The notes: a model not told the origin generated them from the letters alone. 64,000 nt of DNA from Glandiceps talaboti (GCF_964340395.1 NC_135551.1:17403503-17467502), one strand, 5' to 3'. Shown: positions 38,636 to 57,463, counted from the first letter of the stretch. Made by a program: numbers and translations.

Positions 38636-38641
38636 TTTATT
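38636..38641 (-). promoter_or_regulatory. Polyadenylation signal AATAAA (TSP1/EGF gene)
   Basis: On the minus strand AATAAA lies about 140 nt beyond the TAA stop of the TSP1/EGF gene, a plausible 3' end. Confidence 0.5.
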
Positions 38642-38779
38642 CGGACGCAAAAAGACGACTGAAAGAAAAAAACACCAGCAAAAATCTGCATGTGACATGT
38701 ATATAGGAATTGATCTAGTGATCTTGATTGGAGTTAATGTAGAATTTTGTTCTTCTCTGGGTCGAGGTTATATTTAGAT

Positions 38780-41700
38780 TTAAGCTTCCAAACACGTTTT
38801 GCCGTCTGGATCGAGGTTGTATCCACCATTACAGCTGCAAGTGTAGCTTCCCTCAGTGTTGGTACACAGTTGGGAACACTGGTTCGTACCATTGCTACAC
38901 TCATCTATATCTGTAAGTAGAAGATATTTGTGGTGACTTTTTATTTGTGATATTCATCCATCCATCCATCCATCCATCCATCCATCCATCCATTTATCCA
39001 TCCACCCATTTATCCACCCATCCATCCATCCATCCATGTATCCATCCATCCATCCATCCATCCATCCATCCATCCATCCATCCATCCATCCATCCATCCA
39101 TTCATCCATCCACCAATCCATCTTTCCATCCATCCATCCATCCATCCATCCATCCATCCATCCATCCATCCATCCATCCATTCCATCATCCATCCATCCA
39201 TCCATCCATCCATCCATCCATCCATCCATCCATCCAGTCATTCCATTCCATCATCCATCCATCCATCCATCCATCCATCCATCCATCCATCCATCCATCC
39301 ATCTATCCACGCATACATACATCCACCCATCCATCCATCCATCCATTCCATCATCCATCCATCCATCCATCCATCCATCCATCCATCCATCCATTCCATC
39401 ATCCACCCATTCATCCATCCATCCATCCATCCATCCATCCATCCATCCACGCATCCGTCTGTCCACCCTTCTGTCTACCTACAGGCACCCACCCACCCAT
39501 CCAATCTTTTTCAGTTTCCACCAATGGCATTTAGTTAAAATTTGACAATGATAGTGGTACTATACCTAGACAAGTCTTCTTGTTATTATGCAGTTCATAT
39601 CCTTCAAAACAACTGCATACAGCTTTGTTACTGACAGTTTCACACACATGGTCACATGGACCATTAGGTCTGTCACATTTATCGATATCTGAAATGAACA
39701 TAATATAATACCTTACTACAAATATCATGTTGGTTTCTATCCCCTCACCATCATTTACCGATGTGTGAGATTTAGCATCGGTGCGTGTTATTCATATTAT
39801 TTAAAACAGTACAGCATGTTTTGGGGTTTAATACAAAACATCAATACATATTAGCCATTCTGTGTTATTCGATTCTGTTCGCTGCAACTTCGCCCTCAGG
39901 CGTTGGTTTATGATTTTTGTCCCTGAAGCTGTGTCACGATTTTCACGCAAAGGCTACTCGTAACTTTGTAAATGTGAAGCTAATATCGGTACCGGAGGCG
40001 GCCATGTTGGAAAAAACCCAGTTGGTAGCGAAAGTATAAAACCAAACTCTGTGATTGGTCAATTTGTGGCTGGCTAATGCCAGCTTGTACTGTTTGGGGG
40101 CGTGTTTACATATATAATGTGGAGTATGATGACACTGGATATTGAGTCAAAGCCCCTTAATTACTCAAGATGATCAAGCACAATTATGTTAAAGCTTACT
40201 AGAGCAAGTGTGGTCATTGGAATCCAACCAGAAGTTATTGTTACAGGAACATTCGTAACCACCAGGAAAGTTCTTGCAGGTGTGTTGACAACCACCGTTA
40301 TCTTCAGAGCATTCATTAATATCTTTGAAAACACGAAAAAGAGCGTAGAATGTTTAGATCTCAAAGTTTTCCTTGTTCGAAATAACCCCCCAACAATTTT
40401 AAACAGTAAATCTGAAACACAACATTATCTAGCTCACGCAAAATCTTAGTAACACTGCTACATTCCATCGTATGGCTTTACTATGTTTTGCTAAACCCGA
40501 TCACATGGTAACTCGGCATATAGTCTTAGTGATTTTGCGGCATTTCCGTTGCGTTTATGATAAGTGATTTGTAAGGTATAATCATATATGGTATCACTCA
40601 GATAAGTTGAGGTACTTCCAATTTAGTTTTTTGAGTGCAGGCTATGGATGGTATGTTGTGAAGTGGCGCCCTCACAGATCGGTCAACCCTTTTTACAGGC
40701 TGGTCAGTGCGAGCGACACGATATATCTTACAATCTATGACCGCTATTCATATTCAAAATGAGTTCTGTTCTGAGTACAGAAATGATCAAACAATTTACC
40801 CCGACAGGTTTGTCCTTCTTCATCAAACTCATACCCTTCATTACAAGAACACTGATAACTACCATCGGTGTTTTCACATACATGGGTACATCCACCATTG
40901 TCTACTGCACACTCATCAATATCTACAGGTGAAAAAATCCCGGAAGTTAATGTAAAACGCATAGAAACACAATCGCAAGGTGATGTCCACTTTCAATGTG
41001 AGAATTTTTTCCGAATTGAAATTACATCTTTGACTGAAATAGGACATGAAAGGACATGAAGATGTTCAATGAAAATGAACATTGGAGCATGTATGCAAAT
41101 ACGTTCTACATTTATTTGGAGATGTATCTTGCCATACTCGATAAATTTTGAAGGGTGTGTAGCCTTATAGGATAACAATCTCCATGACTACCATTGCCAT
41201 ATACTCTAGTCCAGGGTTAATTTCTTATACTTAGGGTGAACATACCAGTGTCACATAATTATACTACACCCATGTCTATACTCAGATAACATTATGTACT
41301 TACCAGTACAAGTAGATCCGTCATCACCAAGGTTATATCCACTCTGACATTGACATTGATAGCTGCCTTCAGTATTAACACAGATCTGATCACATACTGG
41401 TAAATCATTGTTTTCACACTCATTGATGTCTGAAAATGCACATATGCAAAGTACCATATTTGAGGGTTTTTTTACAATGCAGGCACTATAATGTCAGTTT
41501 ACAATAAAAGTAATCAAACCCCATAAATACATTGTTAAGCTGCCCTAGCTACAATGAAATGTGACTGTTAGGGTCACCAGTCATCGGGTCGTTATCAAAT
41601 ATTTTCTAGAGAGCACCTTGATGACTATATGTATACATATGAAAAAATCAAATAATTTAAAATGGTATGTTACATGAGAGTCATGTTATATTTTTGTGAT

Positions 41701-42775
41701 TATTCTAAGATATATTACTGAAGAACTCTCTTTACGATATTTCGACTAAGTCTTAGTCCCCCTATGTTTATGCTACATCTGTGTTTCACTAACTTCTTCG
41801 GGGTTTGGGGACAGTACTTTTAAATCAACGTAAAGTTGTTATTACCAGTACAGGTAACTCCGTCTTCATCTAATTGGTATCCATGGTTACAAGAACATAG
41901 ATGAGATCCGTCAGTATTCTCACAAACATGGTCACATCCACCATTACCATTTGCACACTCATCTCTGTCTGTGAATAAATGGATGGACATACTAGAATAT
42001 TTGGTAAAATTGAGAGAATTAGAAGTGAGATTTAAAGACATTCTCGTTGTTATTTATTCCGCGACACTGCCAAATATAACGAAATAACTATTGACGACGT
42101 ACGAGCTTTGGACGGTGCCGTAAAAGAGGCTACTGTTTACGACGACGTTTAAATATTGTACCGATACATTTAACGACGATCGACTGCTTTATTTTTTTGT
42201 GGTCACGGCACCATGATTGGACAACCAAAACAAACGAATAATGACAATTGAAATATCAAACTTTAGCAAAGATCAAAGGGAAATGGTCTGGAACCTATGC
42301 TCATTGTTTGATCATTTTTTTGTTTCCTAACATAAACTCGAAGTTACTCATTCTGTATTATTTACTAAATCATGCCTTAGAATCAATAGACACTGGCAGA
42401 ACTCTTTAACAGGCCGCTATACTACTACAGTTACGAATTTACTTGTAACGCCTGGCCTCAACTCAAATCCTGAATGGCACTAGTAACTGTCATAGTATTA
42501 TCTCGACAATAAAAGTTCTATACATTCATTTCTATTTTACATGTCAAGTGATTGGGGAATTCTACTTTGTGTTAACAATGCGAGCTTTGATACCATTTTT
42601 AATGTAATATCATGTACAAATATGTTGTAAACAAATCAACATAACCTACTTTGGCAAGTATAGAAAGTGATGTTTCATTCAATGGATCCTGATTTATCTG
42701 AATACAACTGTATATGTTTAATTACAACTAAATGATATTACAGGGTTGAACCAATCAATTCACAACCAATCAACC

Positions 42776-42810
<35 letters not shown>

Positions 42811-45189
42811 TAGATAGACATACAGACAGACAGACAGACAGACAGACAGAGAAACAAACAGACAAACAGACAAATAGACAAATAAACGAATAAATAAATA
42901 AATAAACGAACAAATAATAAAAAATAACCACACAATTTCAACATACCAGAGCATGTAATACCGTCATCTTCAAGATTGTATCCATCATTACATTGACAGA
43001 TATATCCACCATGGGCATTAATGCATATTTGATGACAGGGTGATTGTTCAGTGCTACATTCGTCAACATCTGCAAGAAATTAAATATAATTTACAGGTAA
43101 ATTGATTTTTTTTAAGTCGCTTGATGTACGGAAATAGAGAAGCTAAATAATGAAGGCCGCAGTATATTGTAGACAAAATAGCAATTTCTCTTAGGCCTAA
43201 AAAAATAATTGTTTGGTTCCGGTTATCCGACCCCACCTAGTTTGTCACTGCCGATCCTAATATCTTTTTTACATATTCGAGAAAAAAAATTGCAAAAATT
43301 GTGAAGTCTCACGAGAAATAGTGGATGCGGAAACTGGCTTCAACTTAAAAAGACAATATAAAGCTATTCTTCCAATCTGTAATGGCTGTACATCTGATAG
43401 GAAGAAATAAACAACACTGAGACCATTTGGAAAACTATGGAAAACCTGAACAAGACACTCACACATGAAAAAAGTATATTAAAATGAAATAAAAAATATA
43501 CCTAGCCACCTATTCTAAAATTGAGCGTAATCGAAACCACACAATATTTTTTAATAGGCCTTACCTGAGCACGTCTTGTCATCATCTTGGAGTTCATATC
43601 CTTCAACACATGAGCATTCGTAAGTTCCATCAATGTTTGTACAAATCTGACTGCAACCACCATGGTTATCAGCACACTCGTTGATATCTGGCCAAAGTTC
43701 AAAGGTTAGAGTGTAAGTAAGTCACTTTACAAGTTTTTTTATAGTTTGCATGCAATAAAAACTCTGACTAATCACATAAATCTACGCCATTCATGTTTAT
43801 TTAGTGGTAGTGGTATATTTAAATATATCTCATCTATAAACTCCTTTGTTCAACCAAGGCAAATGTGAATGATCTAAGTGACACTGTTACTACGAGTAGA
43901 AAGACGAGTAGTGACAAAAAGCCCTTATTTCCGGTTGAATGAAATACATGTACATATGTTTGGGGTATGATATGATCATACCTCTGCAAGTATATGTCAT
44001 GAATTGATAAGGAAAATAATGGCGATTTTGAACATTTCATATTTCGAGTATCGCAGAACCAGTGACGTAGACGCACATTCTCATGACGTAGTTGACCAGA
44101 GTATAAATTCAACAAAGTTGTTTTCGAACGTTTGCTACTTGGCTTGTGTGAGGTATACTTGTATTGTCACCTTAGATTACCTGTGCATGAGTTCGGAGAA
44201 CATTCACTGACGGAGTATCCAATGTAGCAATCACATTCCCAACTACCAGGGGTGTTCTTACACACTTGTTCACAGTCATGGGTACCCAAAGTACATTCGT
44301 CTTTGTCTTCAAAGATAACAAAGTAATATTATGATTAGTATATCTATATTTATCGTAAACTTGAATTTTTTGTGTATTAATATAACAAAATGAATTTAAG
44401 TCTATCAACATACATACAATGGTTCCTTTAAAAATATTTCCTTGTCATGTGATCATATGGTACATGAGAACAATTCGTTTGAAAAAAAGGGAATTTATTG
44501 ATTTAGCCATTGATTCTGTTGTTGAACTATTTTGTTGACTTATTGAACTACAGTTGACTTGTCGAATGTTTAGAAGAGACTTAAAATCCTTGTTTCGATT
44601 GAATATAGTTTTTTATGTGTGTGCATACCTCCAGATCGCCCGGATGTAAACTTTTATCCACTGTTCAGAGGCAAATTGCATACGTCCGCATTCTAGGAAT
44701 TTTGTTCAAAATATGTACAACAGATTTGAGACGATTTAATATTAGAATTGATTGATGTGTAATCATTTTACATTTTACATATGACGTATGACGTATTTTG
44801 TGACGTTTATCAAAGATTTTTGACAATCTTAGATTCGTGTAATTGTACATACCAAATTCACAGCAAGTACCCGTCCAGCCAGAAGAACATGCACATGATC
44901 TCACCAACGGCATACCACGTCCATGGCATCCTGGGTTGTTACACACTCGAGTATCCGACAAAGCGTAGTTGCAAGGCCCACAACTGGCCGTTCTAGTTAC
45001 ATGTCGTGTACGACTTTGCCTTCCGCCGTGACCACACGGTGCCGAACACGAGCCCCAGGAACTCCACCCACTGACTGTACACGTAGTGCAACGACGACGT
45101 CTACGACGCCAGAAGAAACCGTCTGCAAAATCCGGTATAATGAACAATATACACAGAATAAGGCAAGCGAGCAAGGTAGACGTCTTCAT
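38780..45189 (-). CDS. Secreted thrombospondin type 1 / EGF-repeat protein, ten exons
   Basis: Exons in order: 45189-44853, 44306-44181, 43687-43565, 43069-42947, 41968-41846, 41429-41304, 40922-40800, 40322-40200, 39688-39566, 38910-38780. They join to 1458 nt (485 aa and stop), all introns in phase 1. Exon 1 encodes a signal peptide ([18 protein letters not shown]), the basic [10 protein letters not shown], a thrombospondin type 1 repeat ([15 protein letters not shown]) and a Cys-rich tail ([13 protein letters not shown]). Exons 2-10 each encode one six-cysteine EGF module. Seven begin D-[IVR]-[DN]-E-C, the calcium-binding signature; exon 2 has DKDEC and exon 9 DIDKC. Five of the nine have the standard NGGC or closely similar second-cysteine context. 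Exon 8 ends A|GT, giving Asn at the junction. The start at 45189 places the hydrophobic signal first; an upstream in-frame Met is possible. The product is probably an extracellular adhesion or matrix protein; its specific role is unknown. Confidence 0.9.
38955..39505. repeat. TCCA tetranucleotide array in last intron
   Basis: Over 500 bp of TCCA/CATC units with variants fill most of the last intron of the TSP1/EGF gene. The His/Pro/Ser/Ile and Met/Asp/Gly/Trp frames are artefacts. Confidence 0.95.
40650..40740. mobile_element. MITE family D copy in intron
   Basis: GGCGCCCTCACAGATCGGTC, then ACACGATATATCTTACA and ATCTATGACC at the right, resemble 62136-62265. It sits in the intron upstream of exon 7 of the TSP1/EGF gene (between 40323 and 40799). 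Confidence 0.55.
42055..42148. mobile_element. MITE family C copy in intron, inverted
   Basis: TTCCGCGACACTGCC at the left and TACTGTTTACGACGACG at the right are the inverse of the 30930 copy. It lies just upstream of exon 5 in the TSP1/EGF gene. Confidence 0.65.
42775..42900. repeat. CAGA and CAAA/AATA microsatellite in intron
   Basis: CAGA units from 42777 to about 42850 grade into CAAA and AAATA units. Confidence 0.9.
43194..43560. mobile_element. MITE family A copy at a splice donor
   Basis: Inverted ends GGCCTAAAAAAATAATTG and the inverse of GGCCTATTAAAAAATATTG, flanked by TTA on both sides (43191-43193 and 43561-43563). The right-hand target copy overlaps the splice donor of exon 3 (G at 43564, T at 43563). 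About 90% similar by eye to 6941-7292 over shared blocks. Confidence 0.8.
43865..44112 (-). repeat. Interspersed repeat, inverted copy of 6690-6935
   Basis: Located in the intron between exons 2 and 3 of the TSP1/EGF gene. Shares TACTCTGGTC, GCGTCTACGTCA and TGGTTCTGC with the copy at 6690. Confidence 0.65.
44570..44770. repeat. Interspersed repeat copy in first intron
   Basis: Matches 35305-35585 (AAAATCCTTGTTTCGATTGA, ACCTCCAGATCGCCCGG, AGATTTGAGACGATTTA) but lacks its internal hairpin. Confidence 0.65.
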
Positions 45190-45884
45190 AGTTGTACACA
45201 GAATTGTAGTGCTGGCTGTCAAATAAAAAAGAAAACTTGTCATATATATTAACAGAAAATAGAACTTCTTACATTGACACATTTTCTCATCTGATTCGAA
45301 TATGTTTAATGTATAATTGTTACATTGTAATCCTGATTACCGAAATGTAGCTCACAAAACAGTGTTGGTAAGACTTTTGTTGCACGCGAGACGATGGATA
45401 TAACAGTGTTAAGTAGGAGTTTCGCTGAGTTAGACTATATGATTCTGTTCCACTGAGGTAAACTGGTTTCAGTTGTAATGGTTTTCAAACCAACGGAATG
45501 ACATTGATATGGAAAGTGTATGGTTAAACTTACATGCACTATTACTGGTCTACGAGGATGGCTTTTTTTGGACGACTAACGGAGAAGTGTAAACTTACCC
45601 AACTGTCCGTGGCTGGTGAAGCAGTTGCTTTAAATCCGGCAGCATGGTTTTATTGGTGCATAACTCACGTAGATTTAAGAGTCTAAAATTGGATTTAGGG
45701 TTATTACGGCCAATAAACAGAGGTGAAACTGGATAGAGTCCAAAAATACGAATTCGTGCCTAGCTGTACAAGGAAATATAGTGTGGACAATAACCTACAG
45801 AATATAAATCTTAAAGTCACAGTATATTCACCAAACTCTTTCCTTTTCTTTTCTTTTCAATCTGAAGAATAGAAGATAAGAATA
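45190..45884. other. Upstream flank of TSP1/EGF gene
   Basis: Presumably contains the 5' UTR and promoter on the minus strand; no core element is recognised. Confidence 0.3.
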
Positions 45885-46115
45885 GACTAGACTAGACTAG
45901 ACTGGGCTAGAGTAGAGTACAGTAGAGTAGAGTAGACTAGACTAGACTAGACTAGACTAGACTAGAGAAAATTAGACTAGACTAGACTAGAGTAGATCAG
46001 ACTAGACTAGACTAGACTAGACTAGACTAGATCAGACTAGACTAGACTAGAGTAGATGAGACTAGACTAGACTAGACTAGACTAGACTAGAGTAGACTAA
46101 CCAGAGTAGACTATT
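45885..46115. repeat. ACTAG pentanucleotide array
   Basis: About 45 ACTAG units with AGTAG and ATCAG variants; scattered degenerate units continue to about 46370. Confidence 0.9.
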
Positions 46116-46702
46116 TCACAGTAGCTTAGACCACTCGACTTGACTAGATCTAACCACAATAGAATAAACTAGACGTAAGTGACTAGACTCGACTAGACTT
46201 GACTAGATTATACCAGATTAGGCTAGACTAGAACAGAATAGAACACAGCCGAATGTTATGCAACGGAATAATAATACTAGGATGAATAAAAAATAGAAAA
46301 TATAATTTTATTTTGCACTATAGTCTGGCTAGACTAGAATATATTTGACTAGACTAAACTAGATCAGAAAAGAACCGAACCCAATGTAATACCATTAATT
46401 ATGATAGAATGCTCGAATTGGTATACAATCTGAGCTACTGTAAAATACTTGTCTATATCACATAGAATGTGGTAGTCTACAATAGACCTGTCATATTGGT
46501 AGATATGGCTAAGTTCTGATTATATAATGCAAGACTAGAAAATAACAGAACAGATGAGAATAATAGAACGGAACTCCACGTGCACTTTAGCGTTACGCGC
46601 AGAAGACCAGGAAATAGATATGTTATCGGACTCCTAATTTCCGAATGACGTCATGGTTATAGAGAATTTTGTTGATTTCAAGTACCAAAATAGAGGATTA
46701 TG

Positions 46703-46930
46703 TCATTCTAGTGAGAAGGGAGAGACAGGGGATTTTTTAACGTACGTAAATAACTGGATCAACACCTCAAGTGGCATTATAAATTTGGACCTCTCGTCAA
46801 CTCTATAAATCTTGTTATTCGTTTCAACGTAACGTACAGTCCGTTTCAAGTTACCAGCCACCGCTCTGTTTGATACAGCGATGGAACTACGTGTTCTACA
46901 CCAAGCAAGACAACAAGATGTCAATTTCTT
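46703..46930 (-). pseudogene. Possible relic of a Cys-loop receptor last exon
   Basis: The minus-strand frame ends with NNKIYRVDERSKFIMPLEVL followed by about 18 residues and a stop. The phrase [KI]-x-x-VD-x-x-[SA]-[KR]-[FY]-[IM]-MP recalls the linker before the fourth membrane segment of Cys-loop ligand-gated channels. However, the following segment (IQLFTYVKKS) lacks the usual hydrophobic character and no other exon is nearby. Either a decayed fragment or coincidence. Confidence 0.2.
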
Positions 46931-47104
46931 ATTATATTTCGTCTATTTGATATGAAATAAAATATTTAATATTAATCAAACATACAGCAACTTGACGCAG
47001 ACACGCGGGCGTCAAAGGTTTGATGTCAGCATTTGATGCCTGCATCGACCATTATTTCATATCATTTGGATAAAATGTAGCAAGAAACTACCATGGCCAA
47101 AGAC
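46931..47104. other. Intergenic
   Basis: AT-rich; nothing recognised. Confidence 0.4.
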
Positions 47105-47205
47105 GACAAATCGGTCTTAGACTGATTCAAGTGTCGGTCTTCTAATTCAAAATCGGTCTTCTAATTCAAGTGTCCGTCTTCTTATTCAAAAATCGGTCTT
47201 CTAGT
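47105..47205. repeat. Short minisatellite, ~24-bp unit
   Basis: About four copies of TCGGTCTTCTAATTCAA with AAA or GTG spacers. Confidence 0.85.
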
Positions 47206-47645
47206 ACTATACTATATACTATAGTGTAGGTATAGAATAATATTATAGTATAGTATTGTACAGTATATAATATAGTATAGTATAGTATATAGTATAGCAT
47301 TTTATACTATACTATACTATACTATATTACACTATACTATACTATATACTATATGCTATGCTATGCTATATACTATATACTGTACTATATTATGCTATAC
47401 TATACTAAACTATACTATATACTATACTATACTATACTATACTATACTATACTATACTATACTATACTATACTATACTATACTAGACTATATACTATACT
47501 ACATATACTATAGTATAGGTATAGAATAATATTATAGTATAGTATAGTATTGTACAGTATATAATATAGTATAGTATATAGTATAGTATTGTATACTATA
47601 CTATACTATACTATACTATAGTATATACTACATGTATATACTATG
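47206..47645. repeat. TATAC/TATAG array with mirrored halves
   Basis: Pentanucleotide ACTAT units alternate with inverted ATAGT units. A ~110-bp block (GTATAGAATAATATTATAG, then ATTGTACAGTATATAATATA) occurs at 47226-47320 and again at 47517-47605, so there is a higher-order duplication, and each block can fold on itself. Confidence 0.85.
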
Positions 47646-48130
47646 CTATGTTTTTATTTTGAATTCTTACAATTTTTTATATTGCGATGTGATAAAATGC
47701 AACATTCCTGATAAAAAATGCAACATTCCAAAAACCCTGTATAACAATTATTGTTTTGCAATATTTGTAAAGTGTAAGTTTTGAAAGCAATAAGCTAAAC
47801 CAAAACGTGAAGATCATGTTCACAAAAATCGTACAATGTCACACAAGCTCAACAAGCGAACTTCGTTCGTTTAGGGGGAAGGGGTGTGGCGCCAGTGTGA
47901 TTGCTGAACTTTATTCCGTACTTTCGCATATTGTATGTTGTATAACATGTCTTAAATTGTTACCCTTATATATAGATTCGACTACACTAAGCCTTGGGAT
48001 CGATCTGCAGAACATGTTCGTTCGGCAAAACAAGGAATTTGTCATTATTCAGCATCAGTGCATTTCAAGGCGAACCACATACATGTAGTATCATCTACAA
48101 ATGAAAAAATGTACTTATAGAGAATGACAC
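47646..48130. other. Intergenic, no gene recognised
   Basis: No domain in the short frames present. Confidence 0.4.
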
Positions 48131-48336
48131 GCACACACACATACATACATACATACATACACACATACATACATACATACATACATACATACATACATGT
48201 ACATACATACATACATACATACATACATACATGCACACATGCATCCACGCATGTACGCATGCACGCACATACACGCAACACGCAAACACGCATACATACA
48301 TAAATACATAGATACATAAATACATACATACATACA

Positions 48337-48365
<29 letters not shown>
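48131..48365. repeat. CATA tetranucleotide array
   Basis: CATA units with CACA and GCAC variants; Cys/Met/Tyr/Val minus-strand frames are artefacts. Confidence 0.95.
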
Positions 48366-48367
<2 letters not shown>

Positions 48368-48583
48368 CAAATTCATTTATTTCCAACTTACATGAAAATA
48401 GCATGTACAGGTAAAGTATTTACATAATTCCTTTACAGAATACACATACAATACCTTGCAGGAAATCACAGTGACTAGTGAATGAGTTTCTCTTGGTCAC
48501 TTATGACAAACGTTCACGCGATATCTGGTTGTTATGGTACCTACATCTTAATCTCCAATTTTTGTAAGAACGTATTATCGAGC

Positions 48584-49366
48584 TTACACTACAATATTTG
48601 GTGATGGATTTGGAATTCCAGCTTTGATCAAACCACTTATGACTTTATGATGTACATTTCCGAGACTTCCAATGACAATAACTATTATTTCTGAACGAAA
48701 GTTTGTGGTGTTTATTTCTAGTGAGAGTGGAAAATATTTGTCGAACTTCTTCTGAAAACATAATGAAATATGTGCATCAAAGGGTATGGACACTTCAACT
48801 AATATTGGATGTTTGTTCTGTTTATCGATGATAGTAATGTCTGGTCGTTTATGCTGATGTTCAAAAGTTCTCATATGGGCATCAAACATTTCAGGTTTTA
48901 AAACAGTATCTTTAAATGTCTCCTTGCCAGGATTACTGTTCACGATTTTACCGAAGATTGAATCAACTATTCTATTGTGTCTTTGTTGGTATAGTTTCTG
49001 AAATTTCGTACAGCCATTCAAAATGTGTCATACTGTTTCGGTGGGATGATTGCATATTTTACATGATTTAGTGAAAGACTCTGGATAGTACAGGGTGACA
49101 TATGATCTCAGATTATCGTCAATCTTGTGATTGTTGAGGTAAGTGGACGATACACCATGCTTTACTTTCCCTGCCTCTGGAGTCACTCTTCCATGTGAAG
49201 ATTTCGCTTTAAACTCGGATTGATATTGCTGCAGCAGCTGCTGTTTAGATGTTGTGTAGAATTTGTCTGGCGAATCGAAGGTTATTGACACTTCCTCGTC
49301 TACTGCCATTTCGTAGATGTATTTATCGTCCCCTTTAATCAAGGAGATGTGCTGACGCTTGTACAT
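48584..49366 (-). mobile_element. LINE remnant with restriction-like endonuclease end
   Basis: Two open stretches in the same frame are separated by one TGA near 49029. The upstream part ends CKICNHPTETV and the downstream part continues HILNGCTKF, together a C-x2-C-x7-H-x4-C zinc knuckle. Further on come RPDITIIDKQNKHPILVEVS and PFDAH, the RPD...(D/E)xK-like pattern of the PD-(D/E)XK nuclease at the C terminus of R2/NeSL-type non-LTR retrotransposons. Reverse transcriptase is not evident upstream, so this is a 5'-truncated, inactive copy. Confidence 0.7.
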
Positions 49367-50009
49367 TTCATGCAGATTTTAATACCCAAATTGACTTTGG
49401 CCAGTTAACTTTGGACTGCTGTACAATGTTGCTAGGCAAACATGGGATGATTTCTTTAGGTATTTCTGATTTGTATCTTTAGAATACACACCATCATTCG
49501 ACCGATGTGGTCTTTTTTGCTGAATATATTTGTTGTTATTTTTGAGTGTCTATTCAGATACCTACCCATCCTTCTTTTTAGCTCCACTGTCAGCGAAAGC
49601 TGCGCGGAGTCAGACAGACGAAGACAATGCCTATAGTACTTTTGAACCTCAGTCTAGCTTTACTAAGAAAGGCCTCATAAATTAAACTGAAATCTTCTCA
49701 GAAGACATTTAGTCCGTCATAAATACACATTATAGACTACTCTCTGTGAGTTTGACATGGTCGTGGACAGACTTGTGTGGTATAGAAGTCAGTGTTTGTC
49801 TGTTGGCAGTTCACGGAGTCCATTACAGTCGTATTCGAAAAACAGTGTTTTACGTGGTTCTGGGAACCATATTACTGTGTCTTATTTCTATTTATAGATT
49901 ACAGTATTTTCTTTGTCTCCAGACCATGGTTATATACTGATTCATTTTTGTTTTTGTATCTTTGCATAATTATATATTTCAAAACTGATTGCTTTGTTAC
50001 ATTTCTTGA
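49367..50009. other. 3' flank of sialyltransferase gene, duplicated
   Basis: From about 49627 this region is closely similar to 62811 onward and marks one end of a segmental duplication. A 64-codon plus-strand frame (49746-49940) is also open at 62945-63136 but has no recognised domain. Confidence 0.55.
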
Positions 50010-56375
<6,366 letters not shown>

Positions 56376-57463
56376 TTCCCAGCTTGTTTTCGTCCTATTG
56401 ACGTGAACTTAATTTAACCTTATCCTTTCCATTGGCAGTTCACTGATTTTCTTAAATGAAAGGAATCTTTCTCCAAACTGATGTGATACGGAGCACTTTT
56501 TAACTCGTTTGCACATTTAGATATAAGCAAACAACAAACTCACCTGACTAATCAGTTCCTTTAGGTCTGACACTTCAGTTAAAATGGCGTAGTTCAGTCC
56601 CTCATGGACATGTCTTTGTTAGCTAACCTTGTCACAGGCGACTAACTCTTTTGAGTTACGCATGCCTTACACAAAGGGACTTCTTGACACGACCACTATA
56701 TATCACAGTCTCTGTATTACACAGACGGGCAATATGTAACTATTTCCCGTTGCAACTAATATAAACAAGTTCATATGGCCTGAAAGTCACGTAACATAAT
56801 AGTAGAATTTGCGTCATCAGTATTATATGTGTGCCCTCATATAGTCAGGGCTCCATGGCGAAAATTTGAAAAAAAATTGCCCGGCATGAAGTACAAATTT
56901 TGGCAGTATGTTTGGTTAGAGTAACATCTAGGCCTTCAGAAAATTGATGTTGCCTCTCTGGTAACATTGACATCATTTTGAAGGATGCTAAAACATTAAA
57001 AACGTTATATCTCGTGCCCCAGTATTGGTATAATCATAATTAAAGTATGTTTATATATATTTTAGGGAACAGGGAACTCAATTATCACATGACCTTTTAC
57101 GATTCAAGCTAAAGGTCATAGTCAAATTCAAGGTCAACTTAATTAATGGTGAGGCGATTGTTTATCGGGCGGTCTACTAGTGTAAAAACATAAACGCGTA
57201 TAAAATGAATATAATGGTATTGGTTTTTAACGTCTTTAGTTAGCAATATTTGACTGACAGGTATAATATCGATTGAGTATACAATGTTGCAACGTTTAGT
57301 GGAAGGTATAGATTTTTCTTTAACCTAGAGCATATTCTACCGGTGACCGGTGAGCGCTCCGCTGAACCTATCACTGACCTATTGATAGCATGATTTTGTG
57401 GTGAAATCTTAGAAGTAATATTTCGACTTTCTCTCTTTATGAATATTGTTTTCATGGTCATTC
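56376..57463. other. Upstream flank of sialyltransferase gene
   Basis: A donor-like CAG|GTGAGT on the minus strand at about 56543 could end a noncoding first exon, since frames there stop quickly. No core promoter is recognised. Confidence 0.35.

Noticed and set aside
38947-39545. 195-codon His/Pro/Ser/Ile protein
   Set aside because: Translation of a tetranucleotide array inside an intron.
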